DNA of 64,000 nucleotides from Thiobacillus thioparus DSM 505 (GTDB lineage Bacteria; Pseudomonadota; Gammaproteobacteria; Burkholderiales; Thiobacillaceae): the NCBI RefSeq assembly GCF_000373385.1, contig NZ_KB891326.1:147309-211308 (forward strand). Reading direction: 5' to 3'. Below the pieces are notes generated by a model. The model had not been told where the DNA came from. It did not search any database and saw only the letters and a list, made by a program, of their open reading frames with translations. Of this stretch, positions 8,008-19,011 are shown piece after piece (position 1 is the stretch's first letter; each line of letters starts with the position of its first letter). The position numbers and the translations under genes are program-made.

Positions 8008-9890
8008 TGCTGCGCGCCGAACCCCTGCTCAGGATTCAATTGCTGGTGTTGGCGTCCGAAGCGCAGGATGCCGCCCTGGCGCTGGCCCGCTTCGGCGTGT
8101 TCAATCCGGCGCCGTGCAGGGAGACCGCGCTTGCTGAATCGCCTGCGGCTGCGTATCGCGAAGCCTGGCTCGAAGCGGAAGCCCGCTTGTCCAAGCTGCA
8201 GGAGGAATGCGGCGACACGGGCCCCCTGAACCTACCGGCGGACGCCGAAGCACCGTCGCTCGCCGATCTGCAGGAACTGAACCACTGGCTGAAAGAGGTA
8301 TGGAAAGACTGCCTCGATTGCCATGGGAATGAGGCAAGGATCGAGGATGCGCGCAGCCACCTCGGGACGCTTGAGGACACGCTGGCCAAGCTGGAAGGGT
8401 TGAATGTGAATCTGGCATACCTGCTGCGTCCCGACAGTCTGCTGTCGGCGAGCATCGGCAGCTTGCCGGGGGCGGAACTCAAACGGGTGACCGAAGCCTT
8501 GTCCATGACCGGGTATCTGGTGTCGCGTTTCGATCAGGCTGGCGAACAGGTGTTCGCGGTGATTGCCGGGCCGCGCAGCCGTCGGAACGAAGTACGCGGC
8601 CTGCTGGCTCAGGCAGGCTGGCGCGAACTGCCGGTACCAGACGAACTACGTACCCATCCGCAGGCGGCACGCGCCTGGCTGGAAGCCGAGCGCATGCGCT
8701 TGAACATGCAAACCGGGGCAGCCTGCCAGGTCCGGGACGGACTGCGCGAACAATTCGGTCCGCGCCTGCATGAAGCACGGTTGCGTCTGGCCCTGGCGCG
8801 TCCACTGGCCGAGGCCGCACAGGCAGGCATACTCGGCCGCGGTGGGCTGGCTGCCTTGTCGGGCTGGATCCCGCGCCGACAGCTGGATGAATTGCGTGAA
8901 ACCCTGGACGCGCGCCTGCACGGCCGCTACTGGCTCGACCCGCGCGAACTTACGGCCGGCGATGCGGCCGAGGTGCCATCGCTGGTGCGCTATCCGGGCT
9001 GGCTCAAGCCCTTCGTGCCGCTGGTGAAAAGCTATGGGGTTCCGCGTTATGGCGAATTCGACCCGGCGTTGCCATTCGCCGTCACCTACCTGCTACTGTT
9101 CGGCGCCATGTTCGGCGACATCGGCCACGGCGCGGCGATCCTGCTGTTGGCGCTGGCATTCGCGCGGCGCCTCGGCCAGATGGTCTGGATAGGCGTGGCC
9201 GCCGGCGCCGTGTCGATGCTATTCGGTTTTTTCTACGGCAGCGTCTTCGGCTACGAGGACATCGTCTCGCCGCGCTGGCTGTCGCCGCTGCACGATCCGA
9301 TCCGCGTGTTGACGATAGCGGTGACGTTCGGCGTCAGTTTCATCGTGTTCACGCTGCTGGTCAACGTACGCAACAAATGGGCGGCCGGACGGGGTGGCGA
9401 GGCGTTGTTCGATTCCAGTGGCCTGGCCGGCCTGGCATTCTATCTCGGCGCCGTCGGCGTCCTGGCGAGCCTGGCCGGCGTGGCGGATGTCGCGCAAACA
9501 GCCTGGATACTGGCCGGGCTGGGAATCGCCGGGGTGGCGGCATTCAAGTGGCATGAAACCCGGGCGGGATTGGGGGAGCGCATGCTGGTCACTTTCATCG
9601 AAACGCTGGAAACCGCGATCAACCTGTTTTCGAATACGCTGTCGTTCATGCGCGTGGCGGCCTTCAGCCTCAACCATGTGGCGCTGGCGCTGGCGGTCTT
9701 CACCCTGGCGCACGGCCTCGGCATGGTCGGCCATGGGGTCACGCTTGTGCTGGGCAATATCGTCATCATCGTACTGGAAGGCGGCATCGTTGCGATCCAG
9801 GCACTGCGTCTGATGTATTACGAGGGGTTCTCGCGCTTCTTCAGCGGAGACGGAAGAGAGTTCGTGCCGTTGCGAATCGAGAAGGCGTGA
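8007..9890 (+). CDS. ntpI: A/V-type ATPase membrane subunit I (a-type)
   Basis: A 627-residue protein. The N-terminal half is soluble and helical. The C-terminal half has about seven membrane helices, beginning at the GEFDPALPFAVTYLLLFG region with MFGDIGHG, and later ETAINLFSNTLSFMRVAAF and LEGGIVAIQALRLMYYEGF. The last block contains the Arg-bearing segment that faces the K-ring carboxylate. It forms the ion half-channels and is translated directly after subunit C. Confidence 0.92.
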   Translation: MLRAEPLLRIQLLVLASEAQDAALALARFGVFNPAPCRETALAESPAAAYREAWLEAEARLSKLQEECGDTGPLNLPADAEAPSLADLQELNHWLKEVWKDCLDCHGNEARIEDARSHLGTLEDTLAKLEGLNVNLAYLLRPDSLLSASIGSLPGAELKRVTEALSMTGYLVSRFDQAGEQVFAVIAGPRSRRNEVRGLLAQAGWRELPVPDELRTHPQAARAWLEAERMRLNMQTGAACQVRDGLREQFGPRLHEARLRLALARPLAEAAQAGILGRGGLAALSGWIPRRQLDELRETLDARLHGRYWLDPRELTAGDAAEVPSLVRYPGWLKPFVPLVKSYGVPRYGEFDPALPFAVTYLLLFGAMFGDIGHGAAILLLALAFARRLGQMVWIGVAAGAVSMLFGFFYGSVFGYEDIVSPRWLSPLHDPIRVLTIAVTFGVSFIVFTLLVNVRNKWAAGRGGEALFDSSGLAGLAFYLGAVGVLASLAGVADVAQTAWILAGLGIAGVAAFKWHETRAGLGERMLVTFIETLETAINLFSNTLSFMRVAAFSLNHVALALAVFTLAHGLGMVGHGVTLVLGNIVIIVLEGGIVAIQALRLMYYEGFSRFFSGDGREFVPLRIEKA

Positions 9891-9893
9891 GGG

Positions 9894-9954
9894 GTAAGCC
9901 GTGAGCAGTGAGCGGAGTTGTCTTCCGCCCGCTGCTCACCGCTCACCGTTCACT
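9894..9954. repeat. Heptamer-built inverted repeat (first of three)
   Basis: The gap between subunits I and K holds GTAAGCC, GTGAGCA, GTGAGCG in series at 9894-9914. It then holds the complementary series GCTCACC, GCTCACC, GTTCACT at 9934-9954. The two 21-bp arms are both 7-bp periodic and can fold into an imperfect hairpin just ahead of the subunit K ribosome-binding site. Confidence 0.75.
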
Positions 9955-9972
9955 CGCAAAAAGGAGAAAAAC

Positions 9973-10410
9973 ATGGCCTGGATGATTGTATTGATGAGCT
10001 TGCCGGTGGCGGCGACGCTGGGCGCGGGCCTCTGGCTGACGCTGAAACCGCGACGCGTATCGGCAGGCATGCTGAAGGGCGGCCTGCTGGCCAATCTGGC
10101 ACTGTTCGGGCTAGGGGTCGCCGGTGTCATGCTGATGGGCGTGCAGGAGGTCATGGCGGCCGAAGCGACCGCGACGGCCGCGCGGGAAATCACCCTGGGG
10201 CAGGGTCTGGCCTTGCTCGGCATCGGCCTGCCGACCGGACTGGCGGCCATTGCCGCGGCGATGGCGCTGGGGCCGATCGGCTCCGCGGCACTGGCGGTGA
10301 TCGCCGAAAAGCCGGAAATGTTCGGCCGCACCCTGGTTTACATGGGGCTGGCCGAGGGGATTGCGATTTACGGCCTGGTCATGTCTATCCTGCTGCTCGG
10401 CAAGCTCTGA
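9973..10410 (+). CDS. ntpK: A/V-type ATPase proteolipid subunit K
   Basis: A 145-residue membrane protein of four hydrophobic segments. The last helix reads LVYMGLAEGIAIYGLVM with the ion-carrying Glu. Only this one helix carries a carboxylate; the earlier pair (GLLANLALFGLGVAGVMLM) has none, so there is one ion site per subunit. I see no obvious Na+-site pattern of the Enterococcus type, so proton coupling is more likely, but this is inference. ATG 9973 follows an AAGGAG site. Confidence 0.9.
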   Translation: MAWMIVLMSLPVAATLGAGLWLTLKPRRVSAGMLKGGLLANLALFGLGVAGVMLMGVQEVMAAEATATAAREITLGQGLALLGIGLPTGLAAIAAAMALGPIGSAALAVIAEKPEMFGRTLVYMGLAEGIAIYGLVMSILLLGKL

Positions 10411-10414
10411 GCCG

Positions 10415-10759
10415 ATGCCGTCTGGATCCGGCAGCCCGTCCGATAGCGCGCGTCTGATTGTATTGGGTAGCGCCGGCCTCGCCGACGGTTTCAGTCTGAT
10501 CGGCGCCGAAGTGTACGCCGATGCCGAACCCACCACCGTGGAAACGGTGCTGGAGCAACTGGTGCGGAGCGGCGAGGCGGCATTGGTGCTGCTGGAGACC
10601 CCACTGGCCCATGCCGGTGGCCCTTGGCTCAATCGCCTGCGCAACGAAGGCGGGCGCATCGTCATCACCGAACTGCCGCCCTTGCCCTCGCCTCAGGATT
10701 ACGCGCCGGCGGTCGACGACGTGGTGCGGGCCGTCCTCGGACCGGATGCGCTGAAGTAG
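10415..10759 (+). CDS. ntpG: A/V-type ATPase subunit F
   Basis: A 114-residue protein of the F/NtpG family, a small Rossmann-like central stalk subunit. The opening strand ARLIVLGSAGLADGFSLIGAEVY and a later ALVLLETPLA match the family pattern. It starts 4 bp after the subunit K stop. The N-terminal ten residues are Ser/Pro-rich and may not be part of the fold. Confidence 0.8.
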   Translation: MPSGSGSPSDSARLIVLGSAGLADGFSLIGAEVYADAEPTTVETVLEQLVRSGEAALVLLETPLAHAGGPWLNRLRNEGGRIVITELPPLPSPQDYAPAVDDVVRAVLGPDALK

Positions 10760-10761
10760 CT

Positions 10762-10833
10762 GCAAGTTGCAAGATACAAGTTACAAGGAAAAGCTGGCAA
10801 CCAGTCTTGTGACTTTCAACATGAAACTTGTTG
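10762..10833. repeat. Heptamer-built inverted repeat (second of three)
   Basis: GCAAGTT, GCAAGAT, ACAAGTT, ACAAGGA run in series at 10762-10789. They are answered by CTTGTGA, CTTTCAA, CATGAAA, CTTGTTG at 10806-10833. The period is again 7 bp and the arms are roughly complementary, but the heptamer family (CAAGTTN) differs from that of the other two hairpins. It lies between subunits F and E. Confidence 0.7.
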
Positions 10834-10859
10834 CTCAAGCTATTGAATATGGAGAAAAA

Positions 10860-11510
10860 ATGGAATCCGATGTGCAGGTCTCTCAACTCGAGCAGGCGCT
10901 ACTGCAGCAGGCCGGGACGCTGGCGCGCGAACTTCTGCAGAATGCCGAATCGACGCGCTCACGCATGCTCGCCGAATCGGCTGAGAAGCTGAAATTGGCC
11001 GGTGAGCATGAAGTACTGGGCGCCAAGGTCGAGGCTGAGCGGCTGGTGCGGCGGCAAGGCCAAGCGGCGGAAACGCGGCTGGCAGCCGAACTCGACCGGC
11101 TGCGCTGGGCGCTCACGGAGTCCGCGCTGGCCGAGGTCAAGATTGCTTTCCGGCATCTGGTGCAGGACGAAACACGTTATCTGGACGTGCTCGAAGCCTG
11201 GCTGGCCGCGGCGGCGCAAGCCCTGCCCCCGGGCGATCTGGTGGCGGAAGTCCGACCTGAAGACGAAAGGCGCCTGACACCGCGGTGGAATGAAATGCGC
11301 GCGCGTGCAGCGCCGGGGCGCAGCGTCACGCTCGCCACGCACGGACAACCCAGCGAAGGCGGCATCCGGGTACGGCTGGCTGACAATCGCGCCCAATACG
11401 ACCAAACGGTCGAAGCCCGCCACGCGCGCCTGGCCGACGAACTGGCTCGCGTGACGATGGAACGCCTGTTCGCCAGCGCTCCCGACCTTGGCACGCTGAT
11501 TCACGGATAG
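10860..11510 (+). CDS. ntpE: A/V-type ATPase peripheral stalk subunit E
   Basis: A 216-residue subunit with a long N-terminal coiled coil rich in Ala, Glu, Leu and Arg and a C-terminal globular part (GGIRVRLADNRAQYDQTVEARHARL...). This matches the E subunit of the peripheral stalk. ATG 10860 with GGAGAAAA before it is chosen. An in-frame ATG at 10767 would translate through the heptamer hairpin and is unlikely. Confidence 0.85.
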   Translation: MESDVQVSQLEQALLQQAGTLARELLQNAESTRSRMLAESAEKLKLAGEHEVLGAKVEAERLVRRQGQAAETRLAAELDRLRWALTESALAEVKIAFRHLVQDETRYLDVLEAWLAAAAQALPPGDLVAEVRPEDERRLTPRWNEMRARAAPGRSVTLATHGQPSEGGIRVRLADNRAQYDQTVEARHARLADELARVTMERLFASAPDLGTLIHG

Positions 11511-11515
11511 GAAAC

Positions 11516-13311
<1,796 letters not shown>

Positions 13312-13315
<4 letters not shown>

Positions 13316-14694
13316 AGAACATCGAATTCCGCACCGCCGCTTCCGCCCAGGGGGGGCTCGTCGTCATGGCCGGCGTGCCTGGCGTGGCAGCCGGCTCGCG
13401 CGTGCAACTGCGCGACCATGCCGGCCGGGTGCGTTCCGGCCTGGTCATCCGCAGCGCCAATGATGCCGTGCTGGTGGAGGTGTTCGAGGGGACCGACGCA
13501 CTCGATCTGGAACGAACCTGGGTACGTTTCCTGGAGGAGCCCTACAAGTTGCCCGTGTCGCGCGACATGCTCGGCCGCGTGTTCAACGGTTCCGGCCGGC
13601 CATGCGACGGGCGCCCGCCGGTCATATCCGCCGACCGTCGCGACATCAACGGCGAGCCGCTCAACCCGGCGGCGCGTGCCTACCCGCGCGAATTCATCCA
13701 GACGGGCATCTCCGCCATCGACGGCATGAATTCGCTGACGCGCGGGCAGAAACTGCCGATCTTTTCCGGCGGCGGCCTGCCGCACAACCGGGTGGCGGCG
13801 CAGATCGTACGCCAGGCAAAACTGCTGGGCGAGGAAGCAGCCGAGTTCGTGGTGGTGTTCGCTGCCTTCGGCGCTTCGCACGCCGACGCCCGCTTCTTCC
13901 AGGAAAGCTTCGAAGAAAGCGGGGTGCTCAACAAGGTGGTGATGTTCCTCAACCTCGCCGACGAGCCGGTGATCGAACGCCTGCTGACACCGCGCGCCGC
14001 CCTCACCGCGGCCGAATACCTGGCGTTCGACCTCGACTACCATGTGCTGGTGGTGATGACCGACATGACCGCCTATGCCGAGGCGCTGCGCGAAGTGGCG
14101 GTGCTGCGCGGCGACGTGCCGGCGCGCAAAGGCTACCCCGGTTATCTGTATTCCGATCTCGCCGAGCTCTACGAGCGGGCAGGGCGCATCAAGAACCGGC
14201 GCGGCTCCATCACCATGATTCCGGTGCTGTCGATGCCGTCGGACGACATCACCCATCCGATCCCCGACCTCACCGGCTACATCACGGAAGGCCAGATCGT
14301 GCTCGGGCGCGAGCTGTCCAACCAGGGCGTCTACCCGCCGGTGACCGTGCTGCCTTCGTTGTCCCGATTGATGAAGGACGGCATCGGCAAGAACTTCACC
14401 CGCGAGGATCACCCCCGCGTCGCCAGCCAGCTGTTCGCCAGCTACGCCAAGGCACTGGAAGTGCGGGGGCTGGCCGCCATCATCGGCGCCGAGGAACTCT
14501 CCGACGCCGATCGCCGCACCCTGGCGTTCGCCGACGCCTTCGAACGCCGCTTCATCAACCAGAGCGAGGACGAGGACCGCAGCATCCATGAAACGCTCAA
14601 CCTTGCCTGGGACCTGCTTTCCATGCTGCCGCCGGAATCGCTGATTCGGGTGTCGGAGGAAGAACTGGCGAAATATCACAAGGGGGCAGCGTGA
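13312..14694 (+). CDS. ntpB: A/V-type ATPase regulatory subunit B
   Basis: A 460-residue non-catalytic nucleotide-binding subunit. It keeps the family landmarks MLGRVFNGSGRP, GISAIDGMNSLTRGQKLPIF and SITMIPVLSMPSDDITHPIPDLTGYITEGQI. As usual for B subunits the P-loop is replaced by a degenerate GGGLPHN. ATG 13312 overlaps the end of subunit A by 4 bp. Confidence 0.95.
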
Positions 14695-14702
14695 TGGAAT
14701 GG

Positions 14703-14787
14703 GTGAGGGGTGAGCAGGAAGCGGTGAGCGGGAAACTCCGTTTCACTGCCGTCCTTGCCGCTCACTCCTCACCGCTTACCGCTTACC
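14703..14787. repeat. Heptamer-built inverted repeat (third of three)
   Basis: GTGAGGG, GTGAGCA, GGAAGCG, GTGAGCG run in series at 14703-14730 and are mirrored by GCTCACT, CCTCACC, GCTTACC, GCTTACC at 14760-14787. It has the same heptamer family and design as the hairpin before subunit K. It ends 4 bp before the subunit D start and so covers its ribosome-binding region. Confidence 0.75.
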
Positions 14788-14791
14788 AACA

Positions 14792-15412
14792 ATGAAAAAA
14801 CGCCTCCCCGTCCCGCCCACGAAAAGCGCGTTGCTGCAGGTCGGCAGGCAGGCGCGTTTTCTGGAGCAGGGCCGGCAGATGCTGGAAAAGAAACGCGACC
14901 TGCTGACCCGGCTGGTGTATGAACGGCTGGCGCAATACCGCGAACTGCGCGCGCAGACCCAGCGCGAACTTGCCGAGGCCTACCGTTGGCTCGGCATTGT
15001 GCAGATGCGCATGGGTGAGCAGATGCTGCGCCAGGCGTCGGTTGGATTGAAGCCGGCGGTGACGATCAAGGTGGTGGCGCGTTCCAGCGTCGGTGTGGAG
15101 TATCCCAGCGTGTCCGCCGAGCCGCTGCCCTTGCAACCGGTGGGCCTGATGTGGACCGACGTCAGCTTCGACGAAGCGCGTTTGCGATTGAGGGAGCTGA
15201 CGGTGACGCTGGCGCGGTTGGGCGAGGCTGAAAATGCGCTGTGGCGGCTACTTGCCGCCAGCCGCAAGACTCAGAAGCGGGTCAACGCGTTGAAATACAA
15301 CATCATCCCGCGCTACCAAGCCACGGTGCAGCACATCCGTGCCGCGCTGGAAGAGGACGAACGCAACACGCTGTTCCAGATCAAGGTGCTGCGGACGCGC
15401 AAGCTGGCCTGA
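14792..15412 (+). CDS. ntpD: A/V-type ATPase central stalk subunit D
   Basis: A 206-residue protein of two long helices, with the N-terminal PPTKSALLQVGRQARFLEQGRQMLEKKRDLL signature spread over residues 6-37 and the C-terminal KTQKRVNALKYNIIPRYQ block. Both are hallmarks of subunit D, the rotor shaft. It lacks a clear Shine-Dalgarno because the third heptamer hairpin abuts its start. It is the last gene of the ATPase operon. Confidence 0.92.
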   Translation: MKKRLPVPPTKSALLQVGRQARFLEQGRQMLEKKRDLLTRLVYERLAQYRELRAQTQRELAEAYRWLGIVQMRMGEQMLRQASVGLKPAVTIKVVARSSVGVEYPSVSAEPLPLQPVGLMWTDVSFDEARLRLRELTVTLARLGEAENALWRLLAASRKTQKRVNALKYNIIPRYQATVQHIRAALEEDERNTLFQIKVLRTRKLA

Positions 15413-15439
15413 ATTTCCCTTTCCTGAAACGATCACATC

Positions 15440-15685
15440 ATGAATGCAAACGTCATCGTCTACATCAGTCCCGGCTGCCCCGATTGCGCCGCGGTGAAGC
15501 ACTATCTCAGAGAGCGTGGCATCCCTTTCGAAGAACGCGACATCACCGCCCCGGGCATGGCAGATGAAGCCAAGTCGCGCTATGGGGTTCGGGTAGCTCC
15601 CATCACGGTCATCGGCGCGTCGTTTTTTTACGGAACATTCGCCCAACAGAAGCCACAGCTCGACCGGGCGTTAGCGGGCAGGTGA
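15440..15685 (+). CDS. Small glutaredoxin-like protein
   Basis: An 81-residue thioredoxin-fold protein with a CPDC active site (Cys 13 and 16), then a cis-Pro segment VAPITVIG. That makes it a class of small glutaredoxin/NrdH-like proteins. It starts 27 bp after subunit D and may be read through from the ATPase operon. Its stop is only 10 bp from the convergent cytochrome c gene. The partner is unknown. Confidence 0.8.
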   Translation: MNANVIVYISPGCPDCAAVKHYLRERGIPFEERDITAPGMADEAKSRYGVRVAPITVIGASFFYGTFAQQKPQLDRALAGR

Positions 15686-15695
15686 GCCGGACCAC

Positions 15696-16262
15696 TCACT
15701 CGTGGACATGCGTGTGGCCATCGGAACCGTTCCCGTCCGCTGGCTCCATATCGTCGTCTGGTGGTGCCTTGGCGACCATCTCCTTGTATTGCGCAGGGGT
15801 CATGCTGGGAAGTTTCTTCAGGAAGGCGACCATGCTCCAGATCGTCGGATCGTCATGACTCATTCCCCAAGCCGGCATCGCGCTCATCTTGAGGCCGTGC
15901 TTGATGACCCAGAATGCTTCCCGGGGTTCTACGCTGTCCTTGCTCAGATTGGGCGGCGTGGGATACAAGCCGGGACGCAGTTCGGTATCCCGCATTCCCG
16001 GTGCCAGATGGCAACTGGTGCACATTGCGGCATATTGGCCCGCGCCTTTCAGGATCACGTCCGGATCATCGAGATTGGTGGGCAGCGCGATGGCGGAGGC
16101 ATGGTGTTCGACGGAACGTTCGCGCGCAGCTTGCATCAGCGTGTAGGTGATTTTCCAGTGCGGACTGTCGGCGCCAGGGTTGTATGCGCCCGACCCTATG
16201 AATATGCCGGTGCCAAGGATGGCAAGTAATAGTAGAAGCAGTGCTGACTTGACGAGCGTCAT
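15696..16262 (-). CDS. Monohaem cytochrome c, membrane-anchored or exported
   Basis: A 188-residue protein with an N-terminal hydrophobic segment (residues 6-24) serving as anchor or signal, and one haem site CTSCH (Cys 81 and 84, His 85). LKMSAMPAWG downstream offers the axial Met. The C-terminus is rich in Asp and His (GSDGHTHVHE), which could bind metal. It is transcribed toward the glutaredoxin gene. The electron partner is not evident; a role in the respiratory chain is inference. Confidence 0.85.
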   Translation of the reverse strand: MTLVKSALLLLLLAILGTGIFIGSGAYNPGADSPHWKITYTLMQAARERSVEHHASAIALPTNLDDPDVILKGAGQYAAMCTSCHLAPGMRDTELRPGLYPTPPNLSKDSVEPREAFWVIKHGLKMSAMPAWGMSHDDPTIWSMVAFLKKLPSMTPAQYKEMVAKAPPDDDMEPADGNGSDGHTHVHE

Positions 16263-16521
16263 TTTCGATCCTTACCTTGAATGACCGACATATTAAGCCT
16301 GCCGATGCGGATTCTTAAAGAGCGCATTCCCGAATTGAATGTGCATGGAATCCCTATCATCCAAGCAAACGTGGCGATTTGAAAACGAGTGGATCAAGCG
16401 AGCCACTCAAACCGATCAGTCCCGGGAATGGCGTATCTCGTCAGCGATGGACCTTCGCATCTGTGAGTGGATGGCGTGGGAGAACGACGGAACGACCGCG
16501 GCGGCGAAGTCTTTGGCACGT
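16263..16521. other. Intergenic stretch without a supported gene
   Basis: A 259-bp gap between the cytochrome c start and the end of the PLP decarboxylase. It should contain the cytochrome c promoter on the minus strand. I saw no clear terminator hairpin and no RNA gene. The open frames across it are antisense shadows. Confidence 0.5.
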
Positions 16522-17871
16522 TTACCTGACAAGCGCAGCAGCAGTATCCAGGCGCGCCAATATCTCGTCCATCCATTCACGGTGTTCGGGTTTCATCACG
16601 CAGGCACGCAGGCAGGTCAGCGTGTCTGTATCCCAGGTTCGTACCGGTGCGCAGGTCTCCAGCATGGCCCTGGGCAGGGTGACGAGCGCCAGATGCAGGT
16701 CGTGTTCCCTGGCAGCGGCATGCAAGGCGCGCGCGCGCAGGGATGCCTGGCTGGCAATGTCGGCCCGGACTGCCCAGACGACGATGTCGAGCGGGGGCGG
16801 AAAGAGCGGGGCGAAACGCGCGTCGCCGGCCAGGGCATGATACAAGGCCAGGGCAGCCATGCGGCCGGCCGCCAGGTCTTGCGCGAAGGCCCCGCCGGGC
16901 ACCAGCGGCAGCAGGCGCTGGGTGGCCCACAGCGCCACGGCCGCGGCCCCTGGGCGGGAGCATTCCAGGGAAATTTCGCCCAGATGCGGGTCGTCCGAAC
17001 TCAGGTAGGTGTAGGGCGAGTCGTGGCGGTAGTGGTGCCTGACGGCGGGATCGCGGAACAGCACGCAGCCGCAGCCATAGGGCTGGAGTCCATGCTTGTG
17101 CGGGTCGATGGCGAGGGAGTCGGCCTGCGCAACACAGTCGAACGCCTGCCGGGTGTCGGCGTCCAGGTTGTCAGCCAACGTGAAGTAGCCGCCGTAGGCG
17201 GCGTCGACATGAATCCGGAACGTGTGACGCGCGCGCAGGGCGAGGATCCGCCCGAGGGGATCGACGGCGCCGGTTGCGGTCGTGCCCAGCGTGACGACCA
17301 CCGTGCCGATCGTGCCGTCCTGCAAGGCGTCTTCCAAGGCGGCTGCATCCATGCGTCCATGCGCGTCGGCCGCGATGGAACGGAACGGTACGCCGAGCAC
17401 GCCGGACAGACGTTCGTGGGTGTAGTGCGCCTGGCTGGAAGCGGCAATCGCCTTGCCGGGATGCTGCTCGCGCGCGACCCAGAGCGCTTCGAAATTGGCC
17501 AGCGTGCCGCCGCCGCACAGATGCCCCTGGCTGTCGGTCCAACCGATCATGCGCGCGATTTCGCCAATGGCTTCCTGCTCCATGATCGAACTGGCACGCC
17601 CGCCATCGTAGGCATGGTTGTTCGGGTTGAGCCAGAGAGTCAGCGTGTAGGCCAGCCGCGCGACAGGGTGCGGCGGCTTCTGCATGTGCCCGACGTAGAG
17701 CGGATGATGGTAGGGCGCGTTGTCCTGCAGCCGGCGGGCTGCGGCGAGCAGGGGTTCGCGTAGTTGCGCAACGTCGAGAGTCTGCGGGACATCGGGTAGA
17801 TGGCGAAAGCCGTCCGCCAGTACGGCCAGGGCTTCGTCCAGCAGGGCCAGGCTTTCCCGGTCAAATGACAT
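16522..17871 (-). CDS. PLP-dependent group II amino acid decarboxylase family protein
   Basis: A 449-residue enzyme of the glutamate/tyrosine/aromatic amino acid decarboxylase fold. The PLP lysine lies in DPHKHGLQPYG, the pyrimidine-side Asp in HVDAAYGGYF, and the GGTLANFEALW loop binds phosphate. It closes the minus-strand block of cofactor genes, so a link to methylofuran synthesis (the archaeal MfnA decarboxylates tyrosine) is tempting. Bacterial methylofuran is reported to contain tyrosine rather than tyramine, though, so I leave the substrate open. ATG 17871 is used; the upstream codons in frame lie inside the TlpA gene. Confidence 0.75.
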   Translation of the reverse strand: MSFDRESLALLDEALAVLADGFRHLPDVPQTLDVAQLREPLLAAARRLQDNAPYHHPLYVGHMQKPPHPVARLAYTLTLWLNPNNHAYDGGRASSIMEQEAIGEIARMIGWTDSQGHLCGGGTLANFEALWVAREQHPGKAIAASSQAHYTHERLSGVLGVPFRSIAADAHGRMDAAALEDALQDGTIGTVVVTLGTTATGAVDPLGRILALRARHTFRIHVDAAYGGYFTLADNLDADTRQAFDCVAQADSLAIDPHKHGLQPYGCGCVLFRDPAVRHHYRHDSPYTYLSSDDPHLGEISLECSRPGAAAVALWATQRLLPLVPGGAFAQDLAAGRMAALALYHALAGDARFAPLFPPPLDIVVWAVRADIASQASLRARALHAAAREHDLHLALVTLPRAMLETCAPVRTWDTDTLTCLRACVMKPEHREWMDEILARLDTAAALVR

Positions 17872-17878
17872 GAAGGTC

Positions 17879-18409
17879 CTAGGGTTTGAGCAGGGCACGC
17901 ACCTGGCGTTCGATTTCCGGATGGTCGAATTCGCGGCCGCCCACCGCACTGTAGGCGATACGTCCCTGCGGGTCGATCAGGTAGGTCGTGGGCAGGCCGG
18001 AGATTTTCCAGGTTTGCATGATCCGGGCATGCGGATCGAGCAGGATGGGGAACGAAGGCGTCGCGTCCAGCTGGCCGATGAAAGTGTGAATGGTATCGGC
18101 ATCTTCGCCGATGTCCACCGCAAGCACGACGAACGGTGTGCCGGCCAGCTTGCGTGCAAGGCGATCCATGGATGGCATTTCGCGGCGGCAGGGCGGGCAC
18201 CAGGTCGCCCAGAAATTGACCAGGACGACCTTGCCCTTGAGGCTGGCCAGGTCGTGCAACTGTCCATCGAGATCCTTCAGGGCCAGCACCGGAGCCGGTG
18301 CTTTCGTGGCCTGCTCGGTCAGGCTGTGGGACAAGGCGGGCAGATCCGCCGCGAAGGTCGTTATGCCCATTGTCATGAGCAGAGCGCCCATCATGCTACT
18401 GAATTTCAT
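17879..18409 (-). CDS. TlpA/ResA-type thioredoxin-like protein (cassette copy 1)
   Basis: A 176-residue exported protein with a signal peptide ending about FAADLPA, then the redoxin core with FWATWCPPC (Cys 71 and 74), VDIGEDADT and the cis-Pro loop GLPTTYLID. The family reduces disulfides of specific periplasmic partners. Its 5' end overlaps the upstream DUF gene by 14 bp, the same arrangement as the pair at 56.3-57.4 kb, so the DUF protein may be its partner. Confidence 0.9.
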   Translation of the reverse strand: MKFSSMMGALLMTMGITTFAADLPALSHSLTEQATKAPAPVLALKDLDGQLHDLASLKGKVVLVNFWATWCPPCRREMPSMDRLARKLAGTPFVVLAVDIGEDADTIHTFIGQLDATPSFPILLDPHARIMQTWKISGLPTTYLIDPQGRIAYSAVGGREFDHPEIERQVRALLKP

Positions 18410-18998
18410 CCGTACACCTCACATTTTCGAGCGTTGTTTTGCGTCCTGCGTCACCCGCGCGCCAGTTGACGATCAGGTTGAAGCGGCTGCCGCGCGGAAG
18501 CTGGTAGGTTGTCATGCCCTGATTCCAGTCCCCCGCGTGAAAGGTCTGGGTCGCGGGGAACTGGGCCCAGGCAAATGCGATTCGAGCAGGCTCGGAGACT
18601 CCGCGGTCGACCCATGTCGCATCCCATTCAGCCTTGCTGCGGAGGGCGCGAGCCTTGCCGTCGGCGGCGACGTAACGCCAGTCGGCCAGGCGGTGTTCGA
18701 TCGGGAGGGTGCCGATATTGCGGACGACCGTCATGAAGACGCAGCTGGACGCATAGTCTTCTGCCTGTTCCGGGGTGAAGCCGCGCGCCTGATAGAAGGC
18801 CCGCGCCTGATCGGGGCTGATCTGCGTCAGACGAACCTGGATGCCGCGTGTCTCGACCTGCCAGCTTTTCAGGCCGGTTTCAGGATCGCGGCTCGTCTCG
18901 GTCGCCCCAGCGGTAATTGCCCAGACAGGCAAAGCGCAGAGGAAATACAGCATGTTCCTGACGCTGCCCTGTTCCAGTCCGTTGCGTGTCTTGATCAT
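18396..18998 (-). CDS. Conserved exported protein paired with TlpA (cassette copy 1)
   Basis: A 200-residue protein with an N-terminal hydrophobic signal (NMLYFLCALPVWAITAGA). I do not recognise a named domain. It is clearly paralogous to the protein at 56283-56867: both share QISPDQAR, ARGF, a single Cys in SSCV/ESCV, DWNQGMTTYQ and a final VRC. The two conserved Cys could form a disulfide handled by the adjacent TlpA protein. ATG 18998 is used; an internal ATG at 18953 would still give a signal peptide. Confidence 0.75.
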   Translation of the reverse strand: MIKTRNGLEQGSVRNMLYFLCALPVWAITAGATETSRDPETGLKSWQVETRGIQVRLTQISPDQARAFYQARGFTPEQAEDYASSCVFMTVVRNIGTLPIEHRLADWRYVAADGKARALRSKAEWDATWVDRGVSEPARIAFAWAQFPATQTFHAGDWNQGMTTYQLPRGSRFNLIVNWRAGDAGRKTTLENVRCTDEIQ

Positions 18999-19011
18999 CG
19001 GTGTCTTCCGA

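Noticed and set aside
15440-15685. Selenoprotein glutaredoxin
   Set aside because: The active site is encoded as two Cys codons with no in-frame TGA.
16339-17763. 474-codon plus-strand frame opposite the PLP decarboxylase
   Set aside because: The minus-strand gene has the PLP lysine and family motifs; the plus frame is compositional noise.
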